Below, piece after piece: positions 15,401-25,103 of a stretch of DNA of 64,000 nt. A model generated the notes under the pieces. It was not told the DNA's origin. It did no database searches and saw nothing but the letters and a program-made list of their open reading frames with translations. Both the position numbers and the translations under genes were made by a program. Source of the stretch: Coccinella septempunctata (Eukaryota > Arthropoda > Insecta > Coleoptera > Coccinellidae). Position 1 is the first letter of the stretch. Each line of letters begins with the position of its first letter. The stretch spans positions 16,410,501 to 16,474,500 of the forward strand of contig NC_058196.1 of NCBI RefSeq assembly GCF_907165205.1, written 5' to 3'.

Positions 15401-18400
15401 CAATCAAGAAAAGTCACCTGAAGTCAACGAAAAATGACGCTATAAACAGGAGCATACAGACCTCTAACTTCTCCGAGATCATCAACCTGAAGAACGTAGG
15501 AAAAGCTGCTCCTCCAAAAGTGCAAGAACCGGTCAAGGTGGTTGAGCCCTCCTTCTTAAACAAGCTGAAAAAGGAGGGGGAGGTAGAGAAACCAGTTTAC
15601 GTAATTTATCCAAACTATGTCTTACCCAACTTGGATTTCCTGAATGAGAAGGAAGAAGACGTTGCAAAGATTCTTCTGATGCCGCAGAGGCCACCGCCAG
15701 TTACCACCCAAAGGAAAAGACCGTTCAGTTGCAATGATTTAGAGACGCTGCGAGCCAAAGGATTCAGTCACGTTAAGGATTGGGATTCTTTGAACTTCCT
15801 CCTACCACCGGAATGTAGAGAAATACTTTCTGATATCCCGGAAGTGGCAGAATATATCAAACGAACGTCGAGCGTCAAACAGCCACCGCCAAGAACATCA
15901 AGAACAAAGAGACGACCAGTCAGTTGCGATTACACCGAGCGAGGTTTCGTTTCTAACCAAACAAACATTTCTTCTAGTTCCAGTACAGCCACACAGCCAA
16001 GTTCTGGATACAGAGGATCTTCCACAATTCTCAACGATTCTCAAAATAGTCCAGCTCCAGGCAATAACCTGAATCCTTTGTTTGTATATAGGTACGACAG
16101 TGTAACAAGTTCTGAAGCTAGTTTCATGCAGAATGATAGACAGAGAAGCATAACCACAGCTCCTCCCCTAACCAAAAGATGCGTTAGTGTAACTCATGGA
16201 GAAATAATTCCTCCAAGACCTCCTTTACCAAAGAACATTCTCTCTAAAGATCCCAAAAGATTCAGTCTTTGTGAAACGAATACTGATCCCCCAGTTTTCG
16301 AAGATAACAAATACAAGAGGATATCTCTTCAAGAACCTTACTACCTAGCTAGAAACAAAAGACTCTCGGAAACTGAAGATGAAGGTGTAGACGCAGGAAC
16401 ATCCAGCAGCAGTATGGATGAGCACGAACCGCCCGTCACTACCAGATCTAAATCCAACAGGCTATTTCCAAACATGAGTATCGACGAATTGACGCAATTC
16501 GAAGAGTTCTTGAAATGCAGCGGAATCTCTTCTTCGGATCCTGAAGAACTAAGTGACGAAAACATGACGCAACTCAGGTCTTACGTCAGTAGATTTCTGT
16601 CGCTGAAGATGAACCAGGAAGGAGGAGAGTTTTTCGGAGGAAAGAAGACTGTGAGCTTCGCTGAGAAAGTCAACGTGCTGCCGAAAAATTTGGAGGTTAA
16701 GCCGACCTTCTTGGCTCCCAATAACTCACCAAACGTTTCTGCTTTCAGCCATCAGAAAAATTATCAGGTTAGTGCTTCGCCTTACATGGATTATTCATGC
16801 CTATTTGCGCCGACTTATTTGAGACTTATTTCATTAGGTACTGCTATAGAAATCAGATGAATAAGTAGGCCTTGACTTAAGAAATACTCATACTTATATA
16901 GATTGTTATTGCATAAATGCGACAAACTATCATTATTTTTTCATGTAGAATCACACCCTGAAGGTTGTCGCACATATTCCCTAACACTGTATAAGATACA
17001 AGTTCATTGTTAATTAAAAAAAATTTCAAAATTCAATACGAAATAGACGAATGATGTCAATTTTTCACCGAATCATTGATCCCCATACATATTCAGTTTG
17101 AAAATATCTCGGAAAATATTGTGGACCAAATATCAAAACTCCGAACACTGCTCGATTTGACGATTGAATATCCTTTACAGAATGCTCAAGATGGCAGAGA
17201 AGTAGATGCTACGTATTCTAGTCCACAAACCACCCCGATACATCGACAGTCGTACAACATGGTGCAAAAATGGTCACTCGTGAACGGTGTGACAAACGCG
17301 GTAGATCTGTTGGTCAAACATTTCTCCTCAGCTTCAAACCAAGCTGAACTAACAGCTTTAGGAGACTCAAGCTTGAATCCTACATGTGCTAAAATAGCTT
17401 TAACCCACCTTTGTCCAGCTTTGTATGCGGTTTTGAGCGATGGACTGAAACCTAACCTAGAAACCAGCTTTGGTGCAATCAATAACTCTGTATGGCAAGT
17501 TGTCGAAGCTTCAGCCAAACAAGGTCCCCTGACAAAAGCGTTGAACGAATTGGTCATGAGAATAAACAGTGAAGACGCCATCACGGAGGGTCTAGTCAAG
17601 TTTAATACCTTTGTTTTCGGCTTGTTGAATGTTAGGTCACTTGACGCTTGGGCAAGCTATTTGAGAACACGAGAGAGTGTTTTGAAAAAACATTACGATT
17701 ACGATTCACTTCTAATCTTATCACACACTGGCGGTTCTAACGTTCGAGTGCTTTTGGATAAATTGATCACCGCTTTGCAACCCTTAGCAGTTTATCCTTT
17801 CCAACTTGATCTCTTTTATGAGACGAAACAACTGCATATGAGTCTCAAGAGAATGGAAACCCTTAGTCCAACACATAAGGTAACCATTCAATGTTTTTTG
17901 TGTATTCAACTGAAACTTTTTTTATTTATTTCAGCTGTCCTTCAAGCAGTGGAATAACGCAGGTCTTTCCATGCAAAGCAATAAATCTAACTCTGACTCT
18001 GAAGAAGCATCGGCGGCTACAACCGTGCGACATAGATCGGGATATCAGGAGGAGGAAAACCTACCAGATATACTCAACAGCTCCGCCACAACGAAAATCA
18101 AGAGCAGGAGTGAGAAAGAGCGACCCAGGTCATGCTGCGACCCTGGATCTTTAGGAAAACCAAGTTTCAAGCTTGGTGAAGACGTTACTAGTATAGCGAA
18201 GAAGAGGTGGTCTGGCATCGCCTTGAATTCGAAGTTGTATCAGGTTTACGACAGGTTAGCTAGAGAAGATGATGAGGAATATACTGATAGCTTAGAGAAC
18301 ACCAACAATATGAGGTGAGTGTAACAAGCACATGATGACTAAAATAATTATCAGGTGCAATTGAAATGGGAATTTGGATATTCAAGAATCGCCTTTATAA

Positions 18401-21076
18401 CACACATTTTTCTTGATATGTATGTATTTTGGGTGTAAATTAATAGTTTCGAAAAAATTTAGGTGATTCCTTGTCCAAAAATAGTGTGGGACTTTCTCAT
18501 ATAATTTTTTTAGCAGCCCCTGCTTCGATGATGGTTTTAAATATGGCATTTGAAAACTGACAGAAATGTAATTGATTAGGCATTATGTGGGAGCGAGAAT
18601 TCAGATGGAGTTCCCCTCTAATTGCAAGGGGTAGAAAAAACCCCATTAAGATTAATTTCGCAAGAAATTTTTTCCTCATTATACCATTGAAAAATTTATT
18701 CTTGATTCATTTTGAACAAATAAGGTCCCTTATTACTTCTTGCAAAGAGTCTTCATTGAAAAAAAATTGGCTGGAATTTGAGTCCGAGGATAATTATCAT
18801 CTTCGAACTTAAATTTACCTTGTAGGCGGATATAACGCTTATGTCATAGTGGAAAACCACCAATTTCTTTAGATTGCCTTCTCGCTCCAATAGAATATCT
18901 TCTGACTATCATTTCAGTCACTTCTGGTTTCCAACATCTTGAAATCAGACAATAATTCACATACATACACTAGTTGTGGCAAAAATTATTCATGTGATCC
19001 AAATTTCGTAAAAGCAGCTAATGTTTAATGTGACGAACCATATGTTGCTTATGTTTCTGATGGATTTTCTCTAGGGTCGAAGAATGCGAGGACAATAACT
19101 CCGATGAAAACATCCCCCAAATCCAACCGGAATCACTTGAATACGCTGCAAATGAAGAAGGTAAACCTCTCAACGGAAAACGGTTCAAGAAACTCCAGCA
19201 ACGGTGGGAGATGCTCAGTGGCAAAGACCAAGCCTTTTCTCCCCCTCTCTCTCCAACCCATACACCAAATACACCTACACCAAATACCCCTAGCAAATCT
19301 AGGATACCAAGACTCATAACGTCTCCAGTTAAACCAGTATCAGGCATACCAGTCGCTGTATGTCAAGGAGCAAAAGCTTCTAATGGTAAGGGCAGTCAAA
19401 AGAAAGTGACAACGCCCCCTAATCCTAAACCTCCGATCACGAACAAGATGGGATCAGCAAAAAATTCCCCAGCTAGAAAAACGCCAGTGACAAATACCAG
19501 GTAAATACTCCTAATTTCAATATGTATTGAAATGTTAATTGGACTTATTTCTTTATTTCCCAGAACAAGTAGAGTGGATCAAGTAGAGACTGGTAATGAC
19601 AACAACAAGCACCCACCAAGACCAAGCAGTCTACCGTATAAACCAGCAGCACAAAACAGCAAATCTTCTAAGGTACCGCCTAGGAGAGCTGCATCTAGCT
19701 CTTTGAATAGGAAACCACTCTCAATTCACTCAAAAACTCCCAAGTGAGTATATAAGCCCAAATTCATTAGGAAATTTACTGTTTCGTGGATCGTGATTCA
19801 TACTGACGCAATTGATGTATTGGCAGTGACTCAAACTGTTACCTGAGTGGTAGCTTCCTTGTCAATGTGGTAATGTTTAATATTGACCACCTTTTTAAGA
19901 GGAGTTTATACCACGGGAATTTCCCAACATCCGTATTAGCCGTAAGGGAGGAAAGACTACCAGAATGTAGGGTGTTGCCAGAACATTTGAACAATCAGTA
20001 GAAGTTGCGAATATTACAATAGTTTCCACTTTCGACCAAAAAAATGGCAGCACTTTACGAACGTCCTTTTTCACTTTCAGCAGGTTTCGAAGTGTAGCCA
20101 ATGGCGAGACATTTCGATAAAATTTTTGATGTGAACATTTATTGAAAAAATCCTTTCACCTCGGAAAGTGAATATCGTTAATGAACTTCAATTCTTCAAT
20201 GAAAAAATTTTTCTTCTTCCGTTTGGCGAATAAATATATTTCTGTCTGTACTACCTTAATTTTTACGACAATTTAGATTTTTCTGAGGATCTCGAAAACA
20301 TCGTTCAATTTTTTTTTCTCGAAGTCGACAGAAGATGCGACAAAACTACACTAGATCATAAAGTTTGGTATAACAAGAAAGCTTCTTTGGCTCACAAAAA
20401 AAATAGTTCTGGAGGAAAACAGAGTACATTTACGTCCAGTTTCATAATCAAATTTAAAGTCACTTTAAGCTTAAAACTTCCTTTAGTGTCGTTTTTAGCA
20501 GGGTTAAAGGAAGCTTTAAAATTGAGGGGACTTTAGGTTTGGTTATGAAACCGGCCGTTACTCTGGAACATTGCAATGTTCCAGAAAAAATATCACCCTG
20601 AAGATTTTCTATGGAAATTGGCATGTCACAGGGTATGAACTATCAGTTATAATATTTATGCCAATAGACAGTTGAATATCTTGTGAAGTGTGGACCTACC
20701 TGTACTATAACAGACTTAAAAAAAATTTAAACTTAAACACCCTCTATCTCGAAAACGAATCGCTTGCTGCCCCATGTTCATGAGTCTTTTTTTCTTAAAA
20801 TTACTCAAGGAATCTCCTCTCTTCGTTTGTACCTCGAATTTAGGAAAAATCTCATCGTTAAAAAACGGAAAAGGTCTTATGTTGTATCTTTTCAGGGTTG
20901 TGAGAACGTTATCTCACAGATTGCCATCTGAAAGTGGCCATCTGTCGTATAACGAGGGCGAGAACCTGAAGGTCATACTGAGGGTGGACGACAAATGGTT
21001 GCTTTGTTGTAGAGGTACCCAAAAAGGCCTGGTACCAGTCTCTGCTGTCATATCAGCAGACGTAGGAACCTTCTGA
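202..21076 (+). CDS. RUSC: RUN and SH3 domain-containing (RUSC/iporin-like) protein, 3' part of gene, ten exons
   Basis: The exons 202-409, 5772-6084, 12448-12773, 14854-15058, 15119-16767, 17097-17879, 17935-18314, 19075-19500, 19564-19743 and 20896-21076 all have GT-AG borders. They join with matching phases into 1,549 codons plus TGA. Visible residues 901-1161 form a RUN domain and 1491-1549 a C-terminal SH3 domain. The rest is low-complexity and rich in Ser and Pro. RUN plus a terminal SH3 is the RUSC1/RUSC2 (iporin) architecture. Known members are cytosolic adaptors in vesicle trafficking and signalling that bind small GTPases and proline-rich partners; function here is inferred from the family. 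The first codon is split, so the start lies upstream of the window. Two introns exceed 5 kb and are packed with transposon remnants, while four are 55-330 bp. No frameshift or internal stop is seen. Confidence 0.88.
410..1090 (+). other. Intron a-b, first part; short local repeats
   Basis: No gene is seen. Around 728-758 and 850-880 a phrase of about 25 bp (GGGAAAGTGACTCTTT and following bases) occurs twice, accompanied by CGCACGC/GCGTGCGG words. This is a small diverged local repeat of unknown origin. Confidence 0.4.
1091..2152. mobile_element. Nonautonomous TIR element, TA target (mariner-like)
   Basis: The 28-bp ends at 1091-1118 and 2125-2152 are inverted copies with about four mismatches; both contain GATTTCTGACCA. 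TA dinucleotides flank the CAG termini, as in Tc1/mariner insertions. No transposase frame is visible in the 1.06-kb interior. The family is inferred from the TA target only. Confidence 0.5.
2153..3625 (+). other. Intron a-b, middle part
   Basis: No coding exon fits the gene's phase here. The sequence is AT-rich and non-repetitive as far as can be read. A TTCAGT initiator-like word near 2,664 could mark an alternative transcription start, but no linked exon supports it. Confidence 0.3.
3626..4648 (-). pseudogene. Tc1-like transposase, decayed
   Basis: Reading the minus strand from ATG 4648-4646 to TGA 3628-3626 gives 341 codons with no frameshift, the usual Tc1 transposase length. A helix-turn-helix DNA-binding region (VAERLQVSQSVISRLWNRF) comes first. 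The catalytic triad follows in TDESRYG, DNARPH and PDFNCIEHQWD, with 34 residues between the second D and the E (DD34E). Five in-frame stops break it: at codons 3 and 6, after ITVSAR, after GGSVMV, and before FLDDNARPH. Several can be explained by single substitutions. It cannot encode active transposase. It lies antisense in a RUSC intron, and I did not find convincing terminal inverted repeats. Confidence 0.9.
4911..5225. mobile_element. MITE with long terminal inverted repeats, copy 1 (one end truncated)
   Basis: It is the reverse-orientation match of the element at 7581-7927, sharing the core around TCCTTGAATAACGCAAC and the terminus TTCTAACCCTG. The left end lacks about 30 bp of the terminal repeat. 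No coding capacity is seen. Confidence 0.6.
5226..5771 (+). other. Intron a-b, last part
   Basis: Nothing is recognised. It ends in the acceptor TTAATATTACAG ahead of the exon at 5772. Confidence 0.4.
5772..6084 (+). CDS. RUSC: RUSC-like exon b
   Basis: It enters in phase 0 and leaves with one base of a split codon before GTAAGT. It encodes visible residues 70-173, starting NHRQGECYASVSGSMM. The exon is unusually GC-rich for this window and contains Ser clusters. Several short overlapping frames on both strands are shadows. Confidence 0.82.
6085..6730 (+). other. Intron b-c, first part
   Basis: No gene or clear repeat is seen before the foldback element that starts at 6731. Confidence 0.4.
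6780..6960 (+). repeat. Short satellite-like repeats in left foldback arm
   Basis: TTCCGACTTCAA and TTCCGAATTTAACAAAA alternate several times, followed by an AAT run and by the complement form CTCGGAATTT. The tract is therefore partly palindromic. One copy of the same word lies in the right arm near 9,312. Confidence 0.7.
7581..7927. mobile_element. MITE with ~70-bp terminal inverted repeats, copy 2 (complete)
   Basis: It begins CAGGGTTAGAACTATTT and ends with the inverted counterpart TTCTAACCCTG; the two ends pair over about 70 bp with substitutions. It is 347 bp long and non-coding. A second copy lies inverted at 4911-5225 in the preceding intron. Confidence 0.7.
7940..8800 (+). pseudogene. 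5'-truncated non-LTR retrotransposon RT remnant
   Basis: The plus strand encodes the RT motifs GVPQGSILG and FADDTNF, then TKFLGIIID, then a C-terminal tail (LSMSEKNPSYMCIR, LPRNLK) that ends at 8708. Frameshifts and stops separate these blocks, so it is dead. A TATC tail follows AATAAAG near 8,780, matching the microsatellite-like 3' ends of some non-LTR families. The clade is jockey/CR1-like by motif style only. Confidence 0.75.
9388..12447 (+). other. Intron b-c, last part
   Basis: No exon in the gene's phase is seen. A TCAGT initiator-like word near 10,752, in a region with several promoter-like features, could be an internal promoter, but nothing confirms it. The 67-codon minus-strand frame at 10,058-10,261 resembles no family I know. 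Confidence 0.3.
12448..12773 (+). CDS. RUSC: RUSC-like exon c
   Basis: The acceptor TTTTTTCAG precedes it and the donor GTAAGT follows. The incoming G plus AG makes Glu, giving residues 174-282 (EKSDEHSNSAHFSND to LQNTKNA). The segment includes SQSMPNLYKQKLIKSLM, a basic, possibly helical stretch. The exon leaves in phase 0. Confidence 0.85.
12954..13540 (+). mobile_element. Partial copy of the 1.2-kb TIR element (family of 25522-26736)
   Basis: It begins with a diverged form of that element's terminal repeat (CTCGGTTGGCCATG). It then follows its interior in the opposite orientation: ATGCCGAAAGTG at 13069, a donor-like GTAAGT near 13,212, CGCAATCAGAAATATTGTGA, and a block reading CTGATCTCTTGTCTTTTCCA. 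The far terminus is missing, and the next MITE begins at that point. Confidence 0.65.
13545..14287. mobile_element. MITE-like element with inverted ends
   Basis: AGTGCGAAAGTTTTTA near 13,556 is repeated inverted near 14,256-14,270. Looser inverted similarity continues inward for about 100 bp. It adjoins the truncated TIR element before it and may have cut it. No open frame of note is seen. Confidence 0.45.
14288..14853 (+). other. Intron c-d, last part
   Basis: AT-rich with nothing recognised. It ends in a pyrimidine-rich acceptor (TTTCATTTTCAG). Confidence 0.4.
14854..15058 (+). CDS. RUSC: RUSC-like exon d
   Basis: Encodes residues 283-350, starting SDVSTLKRKRVKVFDIQHH. KRKR is a short basic cluster. 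A Ser/Thr-rich stretch and LVKLFMKQKSLSTE follow. It leaves with one base of a split Gly codon before GTGAGT. Confidence 0.85.
15119..16767 (+). CDS. RUSC: RUSC-like exon e (large central exon)
   Basis: This 1,649-bp exon follows a 60-bp intron and encodes residues 351-900. It is mostly disordered, with several Pro-rich or Arg/Ser phosphosite-like motifs (KRPFSCND, KRRPVSCDY, KRCVSVTHG). An ordered-looking block SMDELTQFEEF-like (actual MSIDELTQFEEFLKC) follows near residues 805-820. K860-F864 (KTVSF) fits the RVxF-type PP1 docking consensus. The open frame runs on to 16860, but the donor CAG/GTTAGT at 16768 restores phase to the RUN exon. Confidence 0.87.
16768..17096 (+). other. Intron e-f
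   Basis: A 329-bp AT-rich intron. Reading through it would add 30 codons and then stop at 16860, so retention would give a protein lacking RUN and SH3. Nothing else is recognised. Confidence 0.5.
17097..17879 (+). CDS. RUSC: RUSC-like exon f (RUN domain)
   Basis: 261 codons in phase 0 at both ends, residues 901-1161. It opens with FENISENIVDQISKLRTLLD and contains the helical RUN-domain pattern: WSLVNGVTNAVDLLVKHF, then LCPALYAVLSDGLKP, then NSVWQVVEASAKQGP, then NTFVFGLLNVRSLDAWASYL. RUN domains bind Rab/Rap-type GTPases or kinesins in known proteins. The whole domain sits in one exon. Confidence 0.93.
17935..18314 (+). CDS. RUSC: RUSC-like exon g
   Basis: It follows a 55-bp intron. Residues 1162-1288 start LSFKQWNNAGLSM, likely the end of the RUN fold. 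A Ser/Glu-rich linker follows, then RWSGIALNSKLYQVYDRLA. It leaves with AG of a split Arg codon before GTGAGT. Confidence 0.87.
18315..19074 (+). other. Intron g-h
   Basis: A 760-bp AT-rich intron with no gene or repeat recognised. The acceptor is TTTTCTCTAG. Confidence 0.5.
19075..19500 (+). CDS. RUSC: RUSC-like exon h (Pro-rich linker)
   Basis: Residues 1288-1430. An acidic start (VEECEDNNSDEN) is followed by KRFKKLQQRWEMLSGK, then a Pro/Thr/Ser tract with several PxxP-like segments. Such tracts can bind SH3 domains, possibly including the protein's own. It leaves in phase 2 before GTAAAT. Confidence 0.85.
19564..19743 (+). CDS. RUSC: RUSC-like exon i (basic linker)
   Basis: Residues 1430-1490, after a 63-bp intron. 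It is rich in Arg, Lys and Ser (KVPPRRAASSSLNRK). The donor GTGAGT starts at 19744. If the intron is kept, TGA 19745-19747 stops the frame at once, giving a form without SH3. Confidence 0.85.
19744..20432 (+). other. Intron i-j, first part
   Basis: No gene is seen and no strong repeat precedes the MITE at 20433. Confidence 0.4.
20433..20557. mobile_element. Harbinger-type MITE
   Basis: The ends are inverted copies of GGCCGGTTTCATAA-type sequence (left copy has substitutions). TTA flanks both sides, consistent with the 3-bp TWA target of PIF/Harbinger elements. It is 125 bp long and internally palindromic around AAAGTC and TTTAAAG. The assignment rests on terminus and target type. Confidence 0.55.
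20558..20895 (+). other. Intron i-j, last part
   Basis: AT-rich with nothing recognised. It ends in the acceptor TATCTTTTCAG. Confidence 0.4.
20896..21076 (+). CDS. RUSC: RUSC-like exon j (SH3 domain, stop)
   Basis: Residues 1490-1549 then TGA. It shows the SH3 pattern: LSYNEGENLKVI (the ALYDY-like start is relaxed), then DDKWLLCCRGTQKGLVP, with the Trp of the ligand groove and the Gly-Leu-Val-Pro strand. The protein ends 11 residues after that strand, as in RUSC proteins. Confidence 0.9.
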
Positions 21077-21096
21077 TGAAAGCATTTTCCCTTGTA

Positions 21097-21102
21097 AATA
21101 AA
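21097..21102 (+). terminator. Polyadenylation signal AATAAA of RUSC-like gene
   Basis: AATAAA lies 20 bp after the stop codon and a T-rich tract follows within 20 bp. If it is used, the 3' UTR is very short. Confidence 0.6.
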
Positions 21103-22231
21103 CTCATTGGCATTTTTTCAGTTGTACATTTTTTATACAAACTGCAAATTGTATTTTATAGAGTGGGGAATATTTTTACGAAGTGATTTTGAGGGCCTTC
21201 TTTTTTAGTTATGGCATAATTTGACACCTGAAATGTCAATGATGATCACGCCCATCTTGTATGTAATCTATATCATAATCTATCTAAAATGTCTCGAAAT
21301 GATTCGAAAATTTATTTATTGATATTGTAGGTTGAAAAAAAATTCAAATTTAATTTGATGAATTAATTATTCATTAGGAGGAAATTGTTCCGAAAGTATT
21401 GCGCTACGATATTATTACAGCTTTTTAATGTTGTAATACGCTATTTTGATATTATTTTATCACTCATCCTGCTTCTTGTACCAAGTGGATCTAATGTACT
21501 TAATGAATAACATCTGAAGAAAAACATAAAAACAAATAACTATGGAAATAATAAAATAACGTATGTTTTTCTAATATGAGCACATACCTAGTAATTAACT
21601 CATGTTTTTCATCAGTTGGAAGGTAAATTTTTTCTTCAATTTTTTCTACCAGTTGGAGAACTGAAATAGTAATGAAATATATATATTTCTTTTAGGTGCT
21701 ATGAGTATCCTTGCAATTATTCCTTAGAATTATTCGTTTTCGTACCATTTTTGAAGGTCCGTTTTTGTTTATTGGTGGTTGGTTCTTTCTTTGGGAGTTT
21801 CTGTTCGATTTGTTCGGTGTTGGTCTTGTATTTGAATTTCATTTGTTTTAATTGGTTTAACGATATCTTTTGAGATTTTTTTTTCGTTGAAATATGAAAA
21901 ATGGAAAAGATTTCCATTTGGATTAAGTAGTAGCTTTACTTCATTGTATTAATCCTATCATCAAATTGGTTTTATTTAGAGCCATTTAAATTATTAAAAA
22001 AATCCCTTCCCGGATCCTATCCTTGCATGCTAACGGTGTTGGTGGCTATACCTATTTAACCCTAAGAAAAGCTCTTCCTCAAATCACTAACACTTAAACA
22101 TCCAAAAGCCTCTCCTTGCATGTTAAATTCTTCACCGGTTAGAGGGGAGCAAGATAAATGTAGGAAGCTGTTTTGACATTCCTAAATTTTTTCCACAATC
22201 TCAATCCAACGTAGAGAAAAGTTTCAAATTT
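21103..22231. other. Intergenic
   Basis: AT-rich. A 66-codon Lys-rich minus-strand frame (21717-21917) is low-complexity and not supported as a gene. Nothing else is recognised. Confidence 0.4.
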
Positions 22232-22537
22232 TCAACGCTTAGTATTCTTGAAATCTTCAATTTGCATCTCAATAGTTAGTTTGTCTTTTGCTAACTTTGG
22301 CAGAGGTGTATGCACCTTGCTCTGTATTTTCATTTTAAACTTTCTAAGCACCGAATCAAGCGTGGTCCAAGTATTAGAATGAATACCAGTAGGATCCAAC
22401 CTTGTGAAGAATTCTATTACCTTAGGATCTGCAGAAATGGTTTCGAAAAGGAATAATCTTAGTATCTTAGGAATCTTCAATGTTGAGGTTGAACCACTAT
22501 AAACCGGTTCGAAAATATCATTGTAAATTTCCATCAA
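22232..22537 (-). CDS. Uncharacterised open frame, possible exon or transposon fragment
   Basis: This 101-codon frame stays open a further 20 or so codons upstream of its ATG. Its composition is protein-like (KIPKILRLFLFETISADPK, RLDPTGIHSNTWTTLD). An acceptor-like CTTTTAG lies just upstream on the minus strand. I do not recognise the family, and no partner exons are visible. It could be a remnant of an unidentified transposon. Confidence 0.3.
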   Translation of the reverse strand: MMEIYNDIFEPVYSGSTSTLKIPKILRLFLFETISADPKVIEFFTRLDPTGIHSNTWTTLDSVLRKFKMKIQSKVHTPLPKLAKDKLTIEMQIEDFKNTKR

Positions 22538-23122
22538 ACACTTTGGAAAATGTGATAAGTTACTGGTAATTAAATAGACTAAAAGGAATAGATGTTATTG
22601 TTTCGAATGTTATGAAAATATCAATAACTTTTTTTCATTCGCGATGTTTTTTCAATTTGTCAGTTAATTTCGTTTGAAAAATTGTATTTTTGAAAGGAAA
22701 ACTAACTGAACTGAAGATCGTAGTTGAATTCGATATTTATGTCTCTAGCAGACTGATATTTTTGACTCGCAGGTACTTGGAATTGATTTTGAAATTTTTG
22801 ATTTGTATATAGAGCAATGAAAATTGATGTAAATATCCTACTGGAGACTTTCTTTTTTATAATTTACGGGAGCAAGATTACCATATTTGCGGTGCCATGA
22901 CACCCGTTACCATAATATAATATCGTTATGTATAAAACTTTGTTGAATAGCTTTAAATTGATTTTATTATTAATTTAAGTTGACCATTAGTCTGTAACTT
23001 AGCCAGGATGATAATAATAAACCATTATTGCAAATTCGTTCCTTTTTTTTTTTTCATGAAAACATTCAGACTGATAGCAGTTGGTATGATGATCCAATGT
23101 TATTGTCCTATAGCGGGCTAAG
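22538..23122. other. Intergenic
   Basis: AT-rich. No gene or clear repeat is seen. Confidence 0.4.
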
Positions 23123-23957
23123 CTGTATTCGGGTTCGAATTTCGGACAGTCCAAGAATTGTTCTAAAACTACGCAGAACTGTTGCGCCCTAGTTTCGAAT
23201 ACTAGAACTGTTCGAGCATGGTTCTCATTTCATAAAAACCCGAACGCGAAACAAACGTCATATTATATGGCGCGTAAAGTATGAAAAAGATTTAAATCTC
23301 AATCTTTGTTATAAGTGTTTATTTTGAAAATCCTCAAGGGTCTTTTGCCATCCGTTGTTCTAAATCTTTTGTGAAAACCCTACATAGTAAAAATTCTTCT
23401 GTCCAAATTATCTTATTGAAGTATTGTTTACTTGAATATAATGGTACTGTCTCCTCAACGTAACCATTATCTTTAGGCTACTATTAGTTCTAATAAAATT
23501 TCAAGAATCAACAACTTTGGTGCGGTTTTTTTATCAAATTCGGCAAGGAACTCTTCATCACTGGTCGAAGAGAACGATGAAGAACTATTACTATCAAACA
23601 AATGAATGAACTCCATAATTCGCCAAATTAATGAAAACAAGAATAAAAATAAATAGACACAATTGGAACTTTCAAAAACAAAACTTGGTTCATCTTCAGA
23701 TTACCTGTTCAAAAATTAAGGTTAGGTTAGGTTGTTATCAACAAATTCTCTTTCATAGACATGCGTCGAAAATATCCCAGATCATTTCTCAGGTACCGAA
23801 TTTGGATAGTCCTAGGATTGTCCCAAGATGATTCTGACAAAACCCGAACACGAAGAAGTTAGTCCTAGAACAGTCCAAAAAAAAACACGAACAAGAACAT
23901 TATAATGCGCAAACTCCTGACCGTTCTAGAACGGTTCTTGTTCGAACCCGAATACAG
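23123..23957. mobile_element. TIR element / MITE, CTGTATTCGGG family
   Basis: CTGTATTCGGGTTCGAA at 23123-23139 is perfectly inverted at 23941-23957. Inside both ends lie irregular repeats of 'GTTCTAGAAC'-like words that can form hairpins. The interior is 800 bp with no transposase, and no target duplication is evident. Confidence 0.55.
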
Positions 23958-24940
23958 TTGTTGTGTACCTACTAGATAAGAATTATAAACATTTATTTAT
24001 TCGGAGAAGCTCATAGCCTAGTGAGAAAGAAATCATAATATACAGGGTGACCGGTGATGTAAGGGACAACGGCTAAGTGGAGATAGAGGACCTCAAACTG
24101 ATTGAGAATTTTGGTTTTAAATGTCCCATAAGGGTATTACGAAAAAATGCTAAATCTATAAACTCCCATATCATCGTTAATATGGTGAATTTTTCGCTGA
24201 TATTTCACAAGCTTGTTCCTATACTCATTCACCGCCAGCACAAGGAAAAAAAATAGAAAAAAATGCAGGTCTGTATTCAAAAATTTCAATTTAGGTACTT
24301 AGAAATATCATACGGTATATGAGATAAAATGAATTCAAATAGAAATTTGAGAAGAGCGAGAAAAACTGATGAAAGATCTGTTTTTGTTCGAATGGCACAA
24401 ATTTTCTTTTGTTTTTATGATATATTGAAATGCGAATATTACAATATTTTTATATTCACATCATGAAAAATAATATTCCTGATAGCACAAACACTGAATT
24501 CTTTGATGTCATTCTGATTTTGCTCATTCGAATCCTTTGGCAAATTATAAATAATAACAAGATAAAAGATGAGTTAATTCAACAGTTTTACATTACACTC
24601 GAAACAGCATGTCCCTGTTGAGTATTATCGTAAGGCCTTTAGATTTTTGAATTCGCCAATGAGGACGCACTGTGACACAGTAGAAAAAAAATATTACTCG
24701 TATTCTGGCCTTGAACGCTTTTCTGCTAATAAAAATATGGAATATTCAAAAAATAGGTCGTTTCAATATTTTCATAATTTTTTATATAAGTACATATAAG
24801 ATTTAAAACTTTTTATTTGATTTTTTTAATTGACAAGAATTTGCTGCCTCTGATGTTGTTTACTTTTCCATTTGCTCATAAATTCTTGGCCAGGGAGCTG
24901 CGGTCACACTGAAGTTTAGAAAAACTCCTCTAATGGTAAG
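23958..24940. other. Intergenic
   Basis: It contains a dispersed-repeat-like segment starting TACAGGGTGACCGG near 24,041. No gene is seen. Confidence 0.4.
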
Positions 24941-25103
24941 TGTCCACCTGAAATAAAATCTCGAGAGAAAGTTTCGAGATTAATCTCAGGGTGTTGTTCA
25001 TCTTAGCACTTGAGACACGTTCAGTCTCGGAGACTTGTGTCGGAGCGTGCCTGAGACCTCTTTGCTGAGACTGCTCTCAAGACTATTTTGTCGCAGGTGG
25101 ACA
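24941..25103. mobile_element. Short MITE
   Basis: TGTCCACCTG at 24941 is inverted as CAGGTGGACA at 25094-25103, with extension to ATAAAAT/ATTTTGT inside. The interior is rich in TCTCGAGA/GAGAC words. It is 163 bp and non-coding. Confidence 0.6.

Noticed and set aside
21717..21917. Lys-rich 66-codon minus-strand frame
   Set aside because: Low complexity, no start context or neighbours, and in an AT-rich intergenic stretch.
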